64,000 nucleotides of DNA from Cohnella cholangitidis (GTDB lineage Bacteria > Bacillota > Bacilli > Paenibacillales > Paenibacillaceae): contig NZ_CP041969.1 in NCBI RefSeq assembly GCF_014107495.1, positions 4,017,501 through 4,081,500 on the forward strand. The letters are read 5' to 3'. The notes under the pieces are model-generated. The model worked only from the letters and a program-made list of their open reading frames with translations, was not told the origin of the DNA and made no database searches. Both the position numbers and the translations under genes were made by a program. Positions within the stretch are counted from its first letter, which is position 1, and the number at the start of each line of letters is the position of its first letter. Below are positions 1 to 7,008 of the stretch, piece after piece.

Positions 1-76
1 TGCTCTCTTCCTTCAATTCATAGAGAGGGAAGCCGTCGATCGTTTGATTGATTTGATAGGCTGAGTTCGAAGTCAA
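1..76 (-). CDS. Partial unknown protein, N-terminus only
   Basis: The reading frame starts at a TTG (76-74) and runs off the left edge of the window. An AGGAGG ribosome site lies at 90-85, eight bases upstream, and a promoter lies just before it. The visible product begins MTSNSAYQINQTIDGFPLYE; about 25 residues are visible. No family is recognisable from so few residues. Translation from the ATG at 115-113 is in the same frame, but the promoter -10 box overlaps that codon, so TTG is preferred. Confidence 0.5.
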   Translation of the reverse strand, partial: MTSNSAYQINQTIDGFPLYELKEES

Positions 77-113
77 AAGGTATTCCTCCTGTGTCGTGGC
101 TTGCGTCTTTCCC

Positions 114-142
114 ATTATACCAATATTTGACCAGGTGCCCAA
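114..142 (-). promoter_or_regulatory. SigA-type promoter for the partial gene
   Basis: On the minus strand TTGGGC (142-137) and TATAAT (119-114) are separated by 17 bases. Transcription would begin near 107, before the ribosome site at 90-85. Confidence 0.5.
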
Positions 143-308
143 CTGAACTTCCACGATCAGAAGAAACGTCCCTTTCGATCTCCCGGGCCGAGAAAGGAGC
201 GTTAAACGTCATTTCCTGGGAAATGCTGTCGGATACGGTCAACGCTTGAAGAAACATTGCAAGGCTGGACACGAGGACGCGTATAAACTATTATGTATGT
301 TTACTTTT

Positions 309-327
309 GCAACAACTATGTTGTTGC
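309..327. repeat. 19-bp perfect inverted repeat, possible operator
   Basis: GCAACAACTATGTTGTTGC is a perfect 8-bp inverted repeat with a 3-base centre. It lies just upstream of a TATAAA (333-338) and of the glycosidase start at 375, so it could be a protein-binding site. No regulator can be assigned. Confidence 0.35.
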
Positions 328-374
328 CCTCGTATAAAGGAAGTACGAATCTGATAGAGGGAGAGTGGACGCCA

Positions 375-1508
375 ATGCCAGCATTGCCGCCTAGAGCATC
401 GACTACGGCGTCGCGTAAAAATAAAAAGGTCCGCAAGAGGCAGCCGGTGCTGTGGGTATTGTTCAAAATCGTATTCGCGACCGGGTTTACGTTCGCGGTA
501 TTGTTCGCCGGGTGGTTCTTCTTGACCCCATCGGGCAATGAATACCGCTTTATGCTAGCGGACTCCTTGATTACGACCCAGCACAGGGAGTGGGCGAAAT
601 ACATTATCGGGGAGAAAGCATTGCGGGAACGGGTAGCGTCGTACGTCAATCAGTTCGAGGAGATGGGCGAGGAGCGCGATACGCATACGATTCCGGCCGA
701 CTCCGCTCAGAACGATCCCGACCCCGCGGAAGCCGAACCGGAGAAGCTCACGTCCATCGAGGAAGTCGATGGCGAAGGATTCCACGGATATCTTCTGTCG
801 GTCAGGGATCCGAAGAAGATCAGGCTCGTCGTTCCGATCAAGAGGGGGCGCGGGGAGAAGGTGTCCAGCATGGTTAAGCGGACGGGCGCCATCGCCGGAG
901 TGAATGCCGGAGGATTCTCCGATCCGAACTGGCGGGGAAATGGATTCAAGCCGATTGGCTTGGTCATTAGCGACGGGAAAATTCTCTATAACGGTTTAGG
1001 CAATAAAAATAGCGTGCAGATCGTCGGAATAGACAAGAACGGCAAGATGTTGGCGGGCAAATATTCCATAGACGAGCTTATGGAGCTAGGGATCTCAGAA
1101 GCGGTCAGCTTCTCTCCGCGGATAATCGTGAACGGCAAAGGCCTTATTCCTAACCGTGCGCAAGGTTGGGGAATCGCTCCCAGGACGGTAATGGGACAGC
1201 GAGAGGACGGTACGATCCTGTTTCTGCTTATCGACGGACGGCAGCCCGGCTACAGCATCGGCGCGACCCTGTACGATGCTCAGGAAATTCTACTCGAGCA
1301 TGGGGCCGTCATCGCGGCTAATCTGGACGGAGGTTCTTCGACGGTGTTAGTCACGGAGAACGGGGAAATCGTGAACAAACCTTCTTCCTCGTCCGGGGAA
1401 AGATATTTGCCGACCGGGTTTCTCGTCTTCGATGATCCGGATGCCGTCGAGGTGCCGAACATATGGGCAGGCTTGAAGCCGTCGGAAATAGACGCGGGCA
1501 AATGGTAA
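375..1508 (+). CDS. Membrane-anchored phosphodiester glycosidase family protein
   Basis: About 377 aa. A short basic cytoplasmic tail (KNKKVRKR) precedes one membrane segment at about residues 28-50, so the catalytic part should be outside the cell. The C-terminal half carries NAGPA-type (phosphodiester glycosidase) landmarks: GVNAGGF, PRTVMGQ, FLLIDGR and NLDGGSSTV. Bacterial members of this family are linked to exopolysaccharide or wall glycan turnover; the substrate here is unknown. The start at 375 follows a GAGGGAGAG ribosome site; an open frame extends upstream to 246 but lacks a good site. A terminator follows directly. Confidence 0.75.
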   Translation: MPALPPRASTTASRKNKKVRKRQPVLWVLFKIVFATGFTFAVLFAGWFFLTPSGNEYRFMLADSLITTQHREWAKYIIGEKALRERVASYVNQFEEMGEERDTHTIPADSAQNDPDPAEAEPEKLTSIEEVDGEGFHGYLLSVRDPKKIRLVVPIKRGRGEKVSSMVKRTGAIAGVNAGGFSDPNWRGNGFKPIGLVISDGKILYNGLGNKNSVQIVGIDKNGKMLAGKYSIDELMELGISEAVSFSPRIIVNGKGLIPNRAQGWGIAPRTVMGQREDGTILFLLIDGRQPGYSIGATLYDAQEILLEHGAVIAANLDGGSSTVLVTENGEIVNKPSSSSGERYLPTGFLVFDDPDAVEVPNIWAGLKPSEIDAGKW

Positions 1509-1514
1509 CGGAAT

Positions 1515-1556
1515 AAGCGGAGCCGGATGGGAGATCCGGTTCCGCTTTTCATTTTC
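1515..1556 (+). terminator. Intrinsic terminator
   Basis: AAGCGGAGCCGGAT pairs with ATCCGGTTCCGCTT (one mismatch) over a 5-base loop, followed by TTCATTTT. It ends the glycosidase transcript. Confidence 0.75.
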
Positions 1557-1634
1557 GGCCCAACCGTTGACGCACTGAATTCGATCCATTACGATAGAAT
1601 CATAAACGCGTGTTTACAGAAAGAAGCTGAGCTT

Positions 1635-2675
1635 GTGAAGAAGAATGAGATCAATTCCATGGAGATCGCCAAGCTTGCGGGAGTTTCGCGGAGTACCGTC
1701 AGTCGGGTCATCAACAACTATTCCAACGTCCCGCCCGAGACGCGCGAAAAGGTGCTGCGGATTATCGAGCAGTATCATTACGTTCCGAACGCCTCGGCGC
1801 AAGTGTTGGCCGGCAAAAAAACGCGGACGATCGGCCTGTTCATGATCGAAGCGGGGCACGTCTCCAGCGATGTTCTAACGAACATGCTGATCGCGAGCGT
1901 AATCGAGAACGCTTCCTTTCATGGCTATTACGTGCTTACCCGCATTATCCGCGATGCCAAGGACGTCGAGAGCGTCCGGGGCGTTAAAGATATTTTTTAC
2001 CAGCGGCGCATTGACGGCGGATTGTTCATTGGCGCGGCTAACGACGAACCGTTCATCGAGCAACTGATTGCTGAAGGGTACTCCGTGGCGATCGTGGACC
2101 AAGAGAAGCCGGGAAGCGATGAACCGAACCGGATCGTGGCCAACTTCGACAACGAGAGCGGCATGATGCAGGCAGTGGAGTTCTTATCGGGGTTGAATCA
2201 CAGGCAGATCGGGCTGATCAGCGGCGACATGAGAAGATTTTCCGGTCCCTCTAAGCTAGAAGGGTTCCGCAAGGCGATGGAACGCTACGGAATTCCGATA
2301 GAGGGGAAATGGATCATGCCGGGAGGGTTCAGCGAACAATCGGGCTATGACGCGATTCGCGAGTTCATGAGAACGGAAGTCCCGCTTCCGACGGCTATGA
2401 TCATGGCGAATGACAGCGTCGCTTTCGGCGCGATCCGGGCATTGCGGGAGGCTGGCGTTCGCGTTCCCGAGGACGTCTCGATCATCGGCTTCGACGACCA
2501 TGCCTTTAGCTCCAGGTTCCAGCCTGCCCTGACGACGCTGAGGGTCGATTTCGGGGAGATGATGCAACGGCTCACGACTTCCCTGATCGACCATATCGAA
2601 CAGCGATCAAGCGAGTTTATTAAGTTCGCGGCGGATATGCGATTGATCGTTCGGGATTCCTGCATGAAACTATAG
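1635..2675 (+). CDS. LacI-family transcriptional regulator
   Basis: About 346 aa. The N-terminus has the LacI helix-turn-helix (MEIAKLAGVSRSTVSRVINN) from about residue 9, followed by a hinge and a periplasmic-binding-protein-like effector domain (GLFMIEAGH, DSVAFGAIRALREAG, SIIGFDDHAFSSRF). The GTG at 1635 places the helix-turn-helix at the usual distance from the start; the frame is open back to 1527 without a better site. The downstream VOC and SDR genes follow within about 25 bases each and are probably co-transcribed, so a small-molecule catabolic function is likely but not defined. Confidence 0.85.
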   Translation: MKKNEINSMEIAKLAGVSRSTVSRVINNYSNVPPETREKVLRIIEQYHYVPNASAQVLAGKKTRTIGLFMIEAGHVSSDVLTNMLIASVIENASFHGYYVLTRIIRDAKDVESVRGVKDIFYQRRIDGGLFIGAANDEPFIEQLIAEGYSVAIVDQEKPGSDEPNRIVANFDNESGMMQAVEFLSGLNHRQIGLISGDMRRFSGPSKLEGFRKAMERYGIPIEGKWIMPGGFSEQSGYDAIREFMRTEVPLPTAMIMANDSVAFGAIRALREAGVRVPEDVSIIGFDDHAFSSRFQPALTTLRVDFGEMMQRLTTSLIDHIEQRSSEFIKFAADMRLIVRDSCMKL

Positions 2676-2699
2676 ATTCGATAAGGGAGACGATCGAGG

Positions 2700-3152
2700 A
2701 TGGACAAAAACTTGCTGGGGAATAACGTCATTACGCAAATCGGACTTCTGGTCAACGACATTGAGAAAACCTCGCAGACGTACGCCGATTTTTTCGGAAT
2801 CGAGAAACCGGAATGGTTCTGGACGGATCCCTTGGAAGCCGCGCAAACGGAATACCGGGGCGAACGTTCCGAAGCGAGGGCGAAGCTCGCCTTCTTCGAT
2901 ATGGGTTCCTTGCAGCTGGAATTGATCGAACCCGATCATCACCCAAGCACATGGCGCGAATCGCTCGATCGGGACGGCGAGGGGTTTCACCACATTGCCT
3001 TCGCGGTTAGAGGGATGAAGGAAAAGATCGCGGTATTGGAAGCTAGAGGGATGCCGCTGCTGCAGAAAGGCGAGTATACGGGCGGGCGTTACGCTTATCT
3101 CGACACCTTCAAGGATCTAAAAGTATTGGTCGAGCTTCTCGAGAACGATTAA
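2700..3152 (+). CDS. VOC (glyoxalase/epimerase-like) family protein
   Basis: 150 aa with two beta-alpha-beta-beta-beta modules. The first begins QIGLLVNDIEKTSQTYADFF and the second contains FHHIAFAVRGM. The layout resembles methylmalonyl-CoA epimerase or small glyoxalase-like metalloenzymes. The His found in the first strand of classical members is not visible here (TQIGLLVND), while a Glu in LQLELIEP and a His in HHIAF are, so metal binding may be altered. It sits between a LacI-type regulator and an SDR gene, probably in one operon. The substrate is unknown. Confidence 0.7.
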   Translation: MDKNLLGNNVITQIGLLVNDIEKTSQTYADFFGIEKPEWFWTDPLEAAQTEYRGERSEARAKLAFFDMGSLQLELIEPDHHPSTWRESLDRDGEGFHHIAFAVRGMKEKIAVLEARGMPLLQKGEYTGGRYAYLDTFKDLKVLVELLEND

Positions 3153-3179
3153 CAATCAAATGAGGGGGCTGCATCTGCA

Positions 3180-3881
3180 ATGAACATCCTGGTTACCGGC
3201 GCAGGCCGGGGACTTGGTTTTCAATTAACCAAACTCGCGGTACAAAGAGGACATCAAGTCGTGGCATGCGTCCGCGAAGTATCGGATGCTTCGGAGGGAT
3301 TGCTGGCATTGGCGATCCGGCACCCCGAATCGGTGCGAATCGAAAAAATGAACGTGACGAACGAGAACGAGATCGAATCTCTCGCCGACAAGCTGAAGTC
3401 GGAATCGATTAAACTGGACGGAGTCATTAACAATGCGGGAGTGTTGTTAGGCCGCGAACATAAGATCGGCACGCTCCCGTTGCAATTGGTCAGGCTCAGC
3501 TTCGAAGTGAATCTCTACGGTCCGATGTACGTGATGAAATATATGTCGCCGCTAATGAAGGATCGATCCGACGCGACCGTCATTAACGTTTCGTCCGAGG
3601 CGGGAAGCATCGCCCTGGCCTATGGGGGAGATTACCCTTACGCGATTTCCAAGACGGCGCTGAACATGTTCTCCAAGCAACTGAACGATGAGCTCCGTCC
3701 GCGGGGAATTCGGGTGCTGGCCGTTCATCCGGGCTGGATACGTACGGATATGGGAGGCAGCGAAGCTCCGCTGGAAGCATCGGACAGCGCGAACGGGATA
3801 TTGGATCTATTGGAACGCAAGACGGTCGTCAAAGAGGAACTGTTTTTCGTGGATTATACCGGGCGTTCGATGCCCATTTAA
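3180..3881 (+). CDS. Short-chain dehydrogenase/reductase (SDR)
   Basis: 233 aa Rossmann-fold oxidoreductase. The nucleotide-binding TGAGRGLGF is at residues 6-14, NNAG at about 85-88 and the catalytic YAISK (YxxxK) at about 154-158 after a serine-rich strand (INVSSEAG). The short family length and motif order fit classical NAD(P)-dependent SDRs. GAGGGGG upstream serves as ribosome site. It is the last gene of the likely LacI-VOC-SDR unit and is followed by a hairpin terminator. The substrate is not identifiable. Confidence 0.8.
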   Translation: MNILVTGAGRGLGFQLTKLAVQRGHQVVACVREVSDASEGLLALAIRHPESVRIEKMNVTNENEIESLADKLKSESIKLDGVINNAGVLLGREHKIGTLPLQLVRLSFEVNLYGPMYVMKYMSPLMKDRSDATVINVSSEAGSIALAYGGDYPYAISKTALNMFSKQLNDELRPRGIRVLAVHPGWIRTDMGGSEAPLEASDSANGILDLLERKTVVKEELFFVDYTGRSMPI

Positions 3882-3885
3882 CGAC

Positions 3886-3936
3886 GGAAGGCGAGCAGCG
3901 GGGAGTGCGTTTTCCCTATTGCTCGCCTTCTATTTC
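3886..3936. terminator. Hairpin terminator between convergent genes
   Basis: GAAGGCGAGCA pairs with TTGCTCGCCTTC around an A/T-containing loop. It lies between the SDR gene (+) and the RsiV-like gene (-) and could end transcription from either side. Confidence 0.55.
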
Positions 3937-3937
3937 A

Positions 3938-4546
3938 TTAATACATCATGAATCCTAACGGTCCGGCTTCGTCGATAATATCCTGTATCTCGTATACGGA
4001 GATCGGGAAGTAAGGGAAGCCCCAAGCGTAGGGGACGATGGCGTATAGCGGGAAGTAAATGACTAACGATTTGTCCGCGATATAGAAATCTTGATCCGGC
4101 GCGATTCCGGGATAATCGACGAGCAGAGGGAGCTGCCTGGCTTTGATCTGAGCTTGAATGATCGCGTTCAGGCGCGCCTCATAGTTGCTGCCGGGCTTGA
4201 ACAACTGTCCAAGCTTGTAGCTGCGGCCCGTGTCGGCATCGAAGGTAAGGGATTTCTGCAACGTATTGCCGTGAGCTCCCCCCGTGAACGCGTAATTCAG
4301 AAGAGATAAGCTGAGCACGCCTCTTTGGTTCGTCTTGATCTCGAAGGTGCCGTCCATCTCTTGAATGTCGTTGCTGGGGAAGCCTTGCGCTTTCATCAGC
4401 TCTTGAGCGGCCGCGGCAATGGCTTTGTTCATGGCTTCTTGCGCCGCGGACGTCGTGCCTCCGTCCACGTAAGGGACGTTAATCTTAACGTTCTTGGCAG
4501 TCGTCCTCCGGATCCGGATCGGAAGCATTAAGGTTTGGCCGTTCAT
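3938..4546 (-). CDS. DUF3298 / RsiV C-terminal-like protein
   Basis: About 202 aa. The N-terminal half (NVKINVPYVDGG to AFTGGAHGN) and the C-terminal half (FDADTGRSYKLGQLFKPGS to PYFPISVYEIQDII) match the layout of DUF4163/DUF3298 proteins, including the lysozyme-binding region of anti-sigma factor RsiV. There is no signal peptide or membrane segment, so unlike RsiV it appears soluble. The AAAGGGGA ribosome site directly abuts the first ATG and is six bases from the second, so the second ATG (4546) is chosen. Function unknown. Confidence 0.65.
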   Translation of the reverse strand: MNGQTLMLPIRIRRTTAKNVKINVPYVDGGTTSAAQEAMNKAIAAAAQELMKAQGFPSNDIQEMDGTFEIKTNQRGVLSLSLLNYAFTGGAHGNTLQKSLTFDADTGRSYKLGQLFKPGSNYEARLNAIIQAQIKARQLPLLVDYPGIAPDQDFYIADKSLVIYFPLYAIVPYAWGFPYFPISVYEIQDIIDEAGPLGFMMY

Positions 4547-4635
4547 CTTCATTCCCCTTTGCCGATATGGGCTATTGTCATCCCAGTGTATGCAGGGGAA
4601 TCATTTCCGGTTAACCTAGCAAAGGCAAGGTTATG

Positions 4636-5865
4636 TTACGCGGACAACTCCGTCGGTTGTACGTTCGCGCGTCCGCCTTCTCCGACCCAAGAGGCTTTCC
4701 AGTTTTTCTGAACGGCTAGTATCGTCAGAATACAGACGATAGCGATTCCGCTTAGGATAAGGAAGCCGGTGGAGTAGCTGCCCGTTGCTTGTTTGATATT
4801 GCCGAGAATTTTCGGCAGGAAGTAACCGCCCAAACCGCCGGCTGCGCCGACGAATCCGGTAATGAGGCCGATTTCCTTGCGGAAACGTTGCGGAACGAGT
4901 TGGAATACAGCGCCGTTGCCCATTCCCAGCATCATCATCATGATGAATAACAGAGTGGTGACAACGGCAAGCGGAGGAAGGGCTGAGATGCTGGCCATGA
5001 TAATGGCGACGCCGCCGTAGAGCATGAGCAACATCCGGATGCCGCCTAATCGGTCGGCGAGGTATCCGCCTAGCGGCCGGAAGAAGCTGCCCGCGATAAC
5101 GCAGATCGTCGTGAAGTCGGCTGCGCGTACCGGAGTCAGGTTGTATTGCGTGTTGAAAAATATAGTTAAGTACGTAGCCATTCCGACGAATCCGCCGAAC
5201 GTTACGCTATATAACAGGCTGAACAACCAAGTGTCGCGTTGCGCCAACAATTTTCCGTAATCTTTAAGGGTTGCGGGAGCGGGTTGATTGGGACTATCTT
5301 TGGCTAATAAGGTAAACACGATAAAGGTGATGGAAATCGGGATCAGCGCGAAACCGAAGACGATATGCCAGTCGCCGTAATGGGTAGCGATACGGTTGGC
5401 GAACAATGTCGCGAATACGGTGCCGCTATTTCCTGCTCCGGCGATTCCCATCGCTAATCCTTGGTATTGCGGCGGATACCAGCGGCTGGCAAGCGGCAGG
5501 GCGGCAGCGAAGCTGGCTCCGGCGACGCCAAGCAGCAGGGCTACGTAATACATGCTGGATAAGCTGTCGGCGAATTGCCACGCCCAGACCAGCGGAATCA
5601 TCGTGATAAGCATGCCGATCTGGCCGGTTCTCTTCGGGCCGATGCGATCGGTAAGGAATCCAAGGACAAGGCGGAGAATCGAACCTCCTAGAGTCGGAAG
5701 GGCGACCAAGTTGGCTTTCTGAGCGGCGGTCATATCGAAATCGTTCATGATGATGACGGCAAGCGGTCCGAGCAATACCCAGATCATGAAGCTTACATCG
5801 AAATAAAGAAACGAACTAAACAACGACGGTTTATGTCCTGCTTGCAAAAATCCTTTTCCAGCCAT
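4636..5865 (-). CDS. narK: NarK/NasA-type nitrate/nitrite MFS transporter
   Basis: 409 aa integral membrane protein with about twelve hydrophobic segments. It has the NNP-family (nitrate/nitrite porter) signatures: ASFAAALPLASRWYPPQYQG and a second glycine-rich stretch GMGNGAVFQLVPQRF. It would exchange or import nitrate and nitrite across the cytoplasmic membrane, feeding the NirBD system encoded nearby. The GGAGGAGAG ribosome site is well placed. Upstream lies a leader with two hexaloop hairpins and a terminator, indicating control by the neighbouring ANTAR protein. Confidence 0.88.
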   Translation of the reverse strand: MAGKGFLQAGHKPSLFSSFLYFDVSFMIWVLLGPLAVIIMNDFDMTAAQKANLVALPTLGGSILRLVLGFLTDRIGPKRTGQIGMLITMIPLVWAWQFADSLSSMYYVALLLGVAGASFAAALPLASRWYPPQYQGLAMGIAGAGNSGTVFATLFANRIATHYGDWHIVFGFALIPISITFIVFTLLAKDSPNQPAPATLKDYGKLLAQRDTWLFSLLYSVTFGGFVGMATYLTIFFNTQYNLTPVRAADFTTICVIAGSFFRPLGGYLADRLGGIRMLLMLYGGVAIIMASISALPPLAVVTTLLFIMMMMLGMGNGAVFQLVPQRFRKEIGLITGFVGAAGGLGGYFLPKILGNIKQATGSYSTGFLILSGIAIVCILTILAVQKNWKASWVGEGGRANVQPTELSA

Positions 5866-5904
5866 AGCGATCTCTCCTCCAATTATGAAACCGTTTTATT
5901 TCTA

Positions 5905-5949
5905 ATTAAGAAAAGCCGGCATAGTCGAACGTTCGACTAGTACCGGCTT
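5905..5949 (-). terminator. Attenuator terminator in the narK leader
   Basis: On the minus strand AAGCCGG and CCGGCTT enclose an inner palindrome TAGTCGAACGTTCGACTA and are followed by TTTTCTT. It stands between the promoter and the narK start, so transcription must read through it. Confidence 0.8.
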
Positions 5950-5956
5950 CATTGCC

Positions 5957-6050
5957 CAGTTTACGTACGGCCTTGTACGGTAAACTGCAGTTATCTTTCG
6001 TATTCGGGTAGAACTCTCAGGGTAACGGATACGGCCGCATCGCCGAATCC
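5957..6050 (-). promoter_or_regulatory. ANTAR-type RNA antiterminator region of narK
   Basis: The hairpin at 5987-5957 has CAGTTTACCGTAC pairing with GTACGTAAACTG (one bulged C) around the six-base loop AAGGCC, with the A1 and G4 expected of ANTAR-binding loops. A second, upstream hairpin at 6050-6027 has CGGC/GCCG closing the hexaloop GATGCG, which has G4 but not A1. Two hexaloop hairpins ahead of a terminator is the arrangement known for NasR/EutV-type regulation. The second hairpin is a weaker match. Confidence 0.65.
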
Positions 6051-6078
6051 CGCTCCCTCGATCGAGGGTGATATCGCC

Positions 6079-6108
6079 ATTATATGGGTGAGGTGAGAGG
6101 TGTGTCAA
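6079..6108 (-). promoter_or_regulatory. SigA-type promoter of narK
   Basis: TTGACA (6108-6103) and TATAAT (6084-6079), both perfect consensus, are separated by 18 bases. The predicted leader before narK is about 205 bases long. Confidence 0.8.
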
Positions 6109-6130
6109 CTAAATTAACATTGGCATTCAA

Positions 6131-6688
6131 TCAACCATGAATGAGCTGGTACACTTTAACGATAGAAGCGGCGACATCGCCCATTCTCTTGCGTTCGTTC
6201 ATGGCTTGCTTGCGAAGGAAGTCGTAAGCTTCCGATTCGGATATTCCCTTAATCTCGCATAAGATTCCTTTGGCTTGGTCGATCCACTTTCTTTCCTCGA
6301 TGCGCAGCAATAATTGTTCCTTTTCTTCGAGCCATCTTTTGCGCTCCGCATAGGCGCGGGTTGCCGCCTGCAGCGCCCAGTCGATTTGGTGCCGATCCAT
6401 GCTCGGGAACAGCAAGCCGTCGAGCGAATAACCCCATTCGGGTTCCTTGGGTACCCGAGGTTCGTTGCATAGCCATAAGATAGGAAGCCGCCTCGTATTG
6501 GTGATGGCGATTTGTCTCTCGCTTAGCTTCGAATAAGGAACGTAGAGGATTGCCGCCGAAGCGACCGGCAAAGCCTGACGCAGTTCGGATTCATTGCGTA
6601 CGTTCGTTAGGTTGCGATAACAATTGTTCAAGGAGACGATCGGGGTGGGATCGAGCTCTGAGTCTTGCCACACTAACGGTTTGTTCAT
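6131..6688 (-). CDS. ANTAR-domain transcription antiterminator (NasT-like)
   Basis: About 185 aa. The N-terminal part resembles a receiver fold without an evident phospho-acceptor aspartate cluster. A coiled-coil helix (AERKRWLEEKEQLLLRIEER) leads to the ANTAR RNA-binding domain: IDQAKGILCEIKGISESEAY followed by LRKQAMNERKRMGDVAASIV. ANTAR proteins bind paired hexaloop hairpins and prevent intrinsic termination. Such leaders occur on both sides, before narK and nirB, so these are the likely targets. The start at 6688 is chosen because GGGGGAGG is seven bases upstream; the frame is open further up. How it senses nitrate or nitrite is not visible. Confidence 0.85.
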   Translation of the reverse strand: MNKPLVWQDSELDPTPIVSLNNCYRNLTNVRNESELRQALPVASAAILYVPYSKLSERQIAITNTRRLPILWLCNEPRVPKEPEWGYSLDGLLFPSMDRHQIDWALQAATRAYAERKRWLEEKEQLLLRIEERKWIDQAKGILCEIKGISESEAYDFLRKQAMNERKRMGDVAASIVKVYQLIHG

Positions 6689-6844
6689 GGTCATTCCTCC
6701 CCCATTCCGTCTATTTTTTAGGAACGATCTTATCTGATCTCTAGCTTTACATGTAATATAATATAACATAAGCACTGTTTTGTTGTATATAAATTCATAT
6801 AGGGTAGCGTGTGACTGTGAGAACGGGATCTTGTGTGAATTATA

Positions 6845-6874
6845 TTGACATAAGATTGCGGCGGACATTATAAT
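6845..6874 (+). promoter_or_regulatory. SigA-type promoter of nirB
   Basis: TTGACA (6845-6850) and TATAAT (6869-6874) are perfect consensus with an 18-base spacer, the same spacing as the narK promoter. The leader to nirB is about 125 bases. Confidence 0.85.
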
Positions 6875-6911
6875 CTAACTATAAAATTTAAGAACTTAAT
6901 TGTAGTGATTA

Positions 6912-6947
6912 GGCACAACGGCGTGTCTTCACTCTGGCGACGAAGCC
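6912..6947 (+). promoter_or_regulatory. ANTAR-type RNA hairpins in the nirB leader
   Basis: Hairpin one (6912-6927) is GGCAC and GTGTC closing the loop AACGGC, with A1 and G4 as expected of ANTAR sites. Hairpin two (6936-6947) is GGC and GCC closing GACGAA, with G4; its 3' arm overlaps the 5' arm of the terminator, so the two folds exclude each other. This is the geometry expected for ANTAR antitermination. Confidence 0.7.
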
Positions 6948-6981
6948 TATCCTTTTGGAATCAAAAGGATAGGCTTTTTGT
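6943..6981 (+). terminator. Attenuator terminator in the nirB leader
   Basis: AAGCCTATCCTTTT pairs perfectly with AAAAGGATAGGCTT over a six-base loop and is followed by TTTG. It stands between the nirB promoter and the start codon. Confidence 0.9.
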
Positions 6982-7008
6982 GTCCACACGCTGAAAGGGG
7001 AGAAAGAC

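Noticed and set aside
18..272. 84-codon minus-strand frame
   Set aside because: The ribosome site and promoter fit a different frame starting at 76; this one lacks a site.
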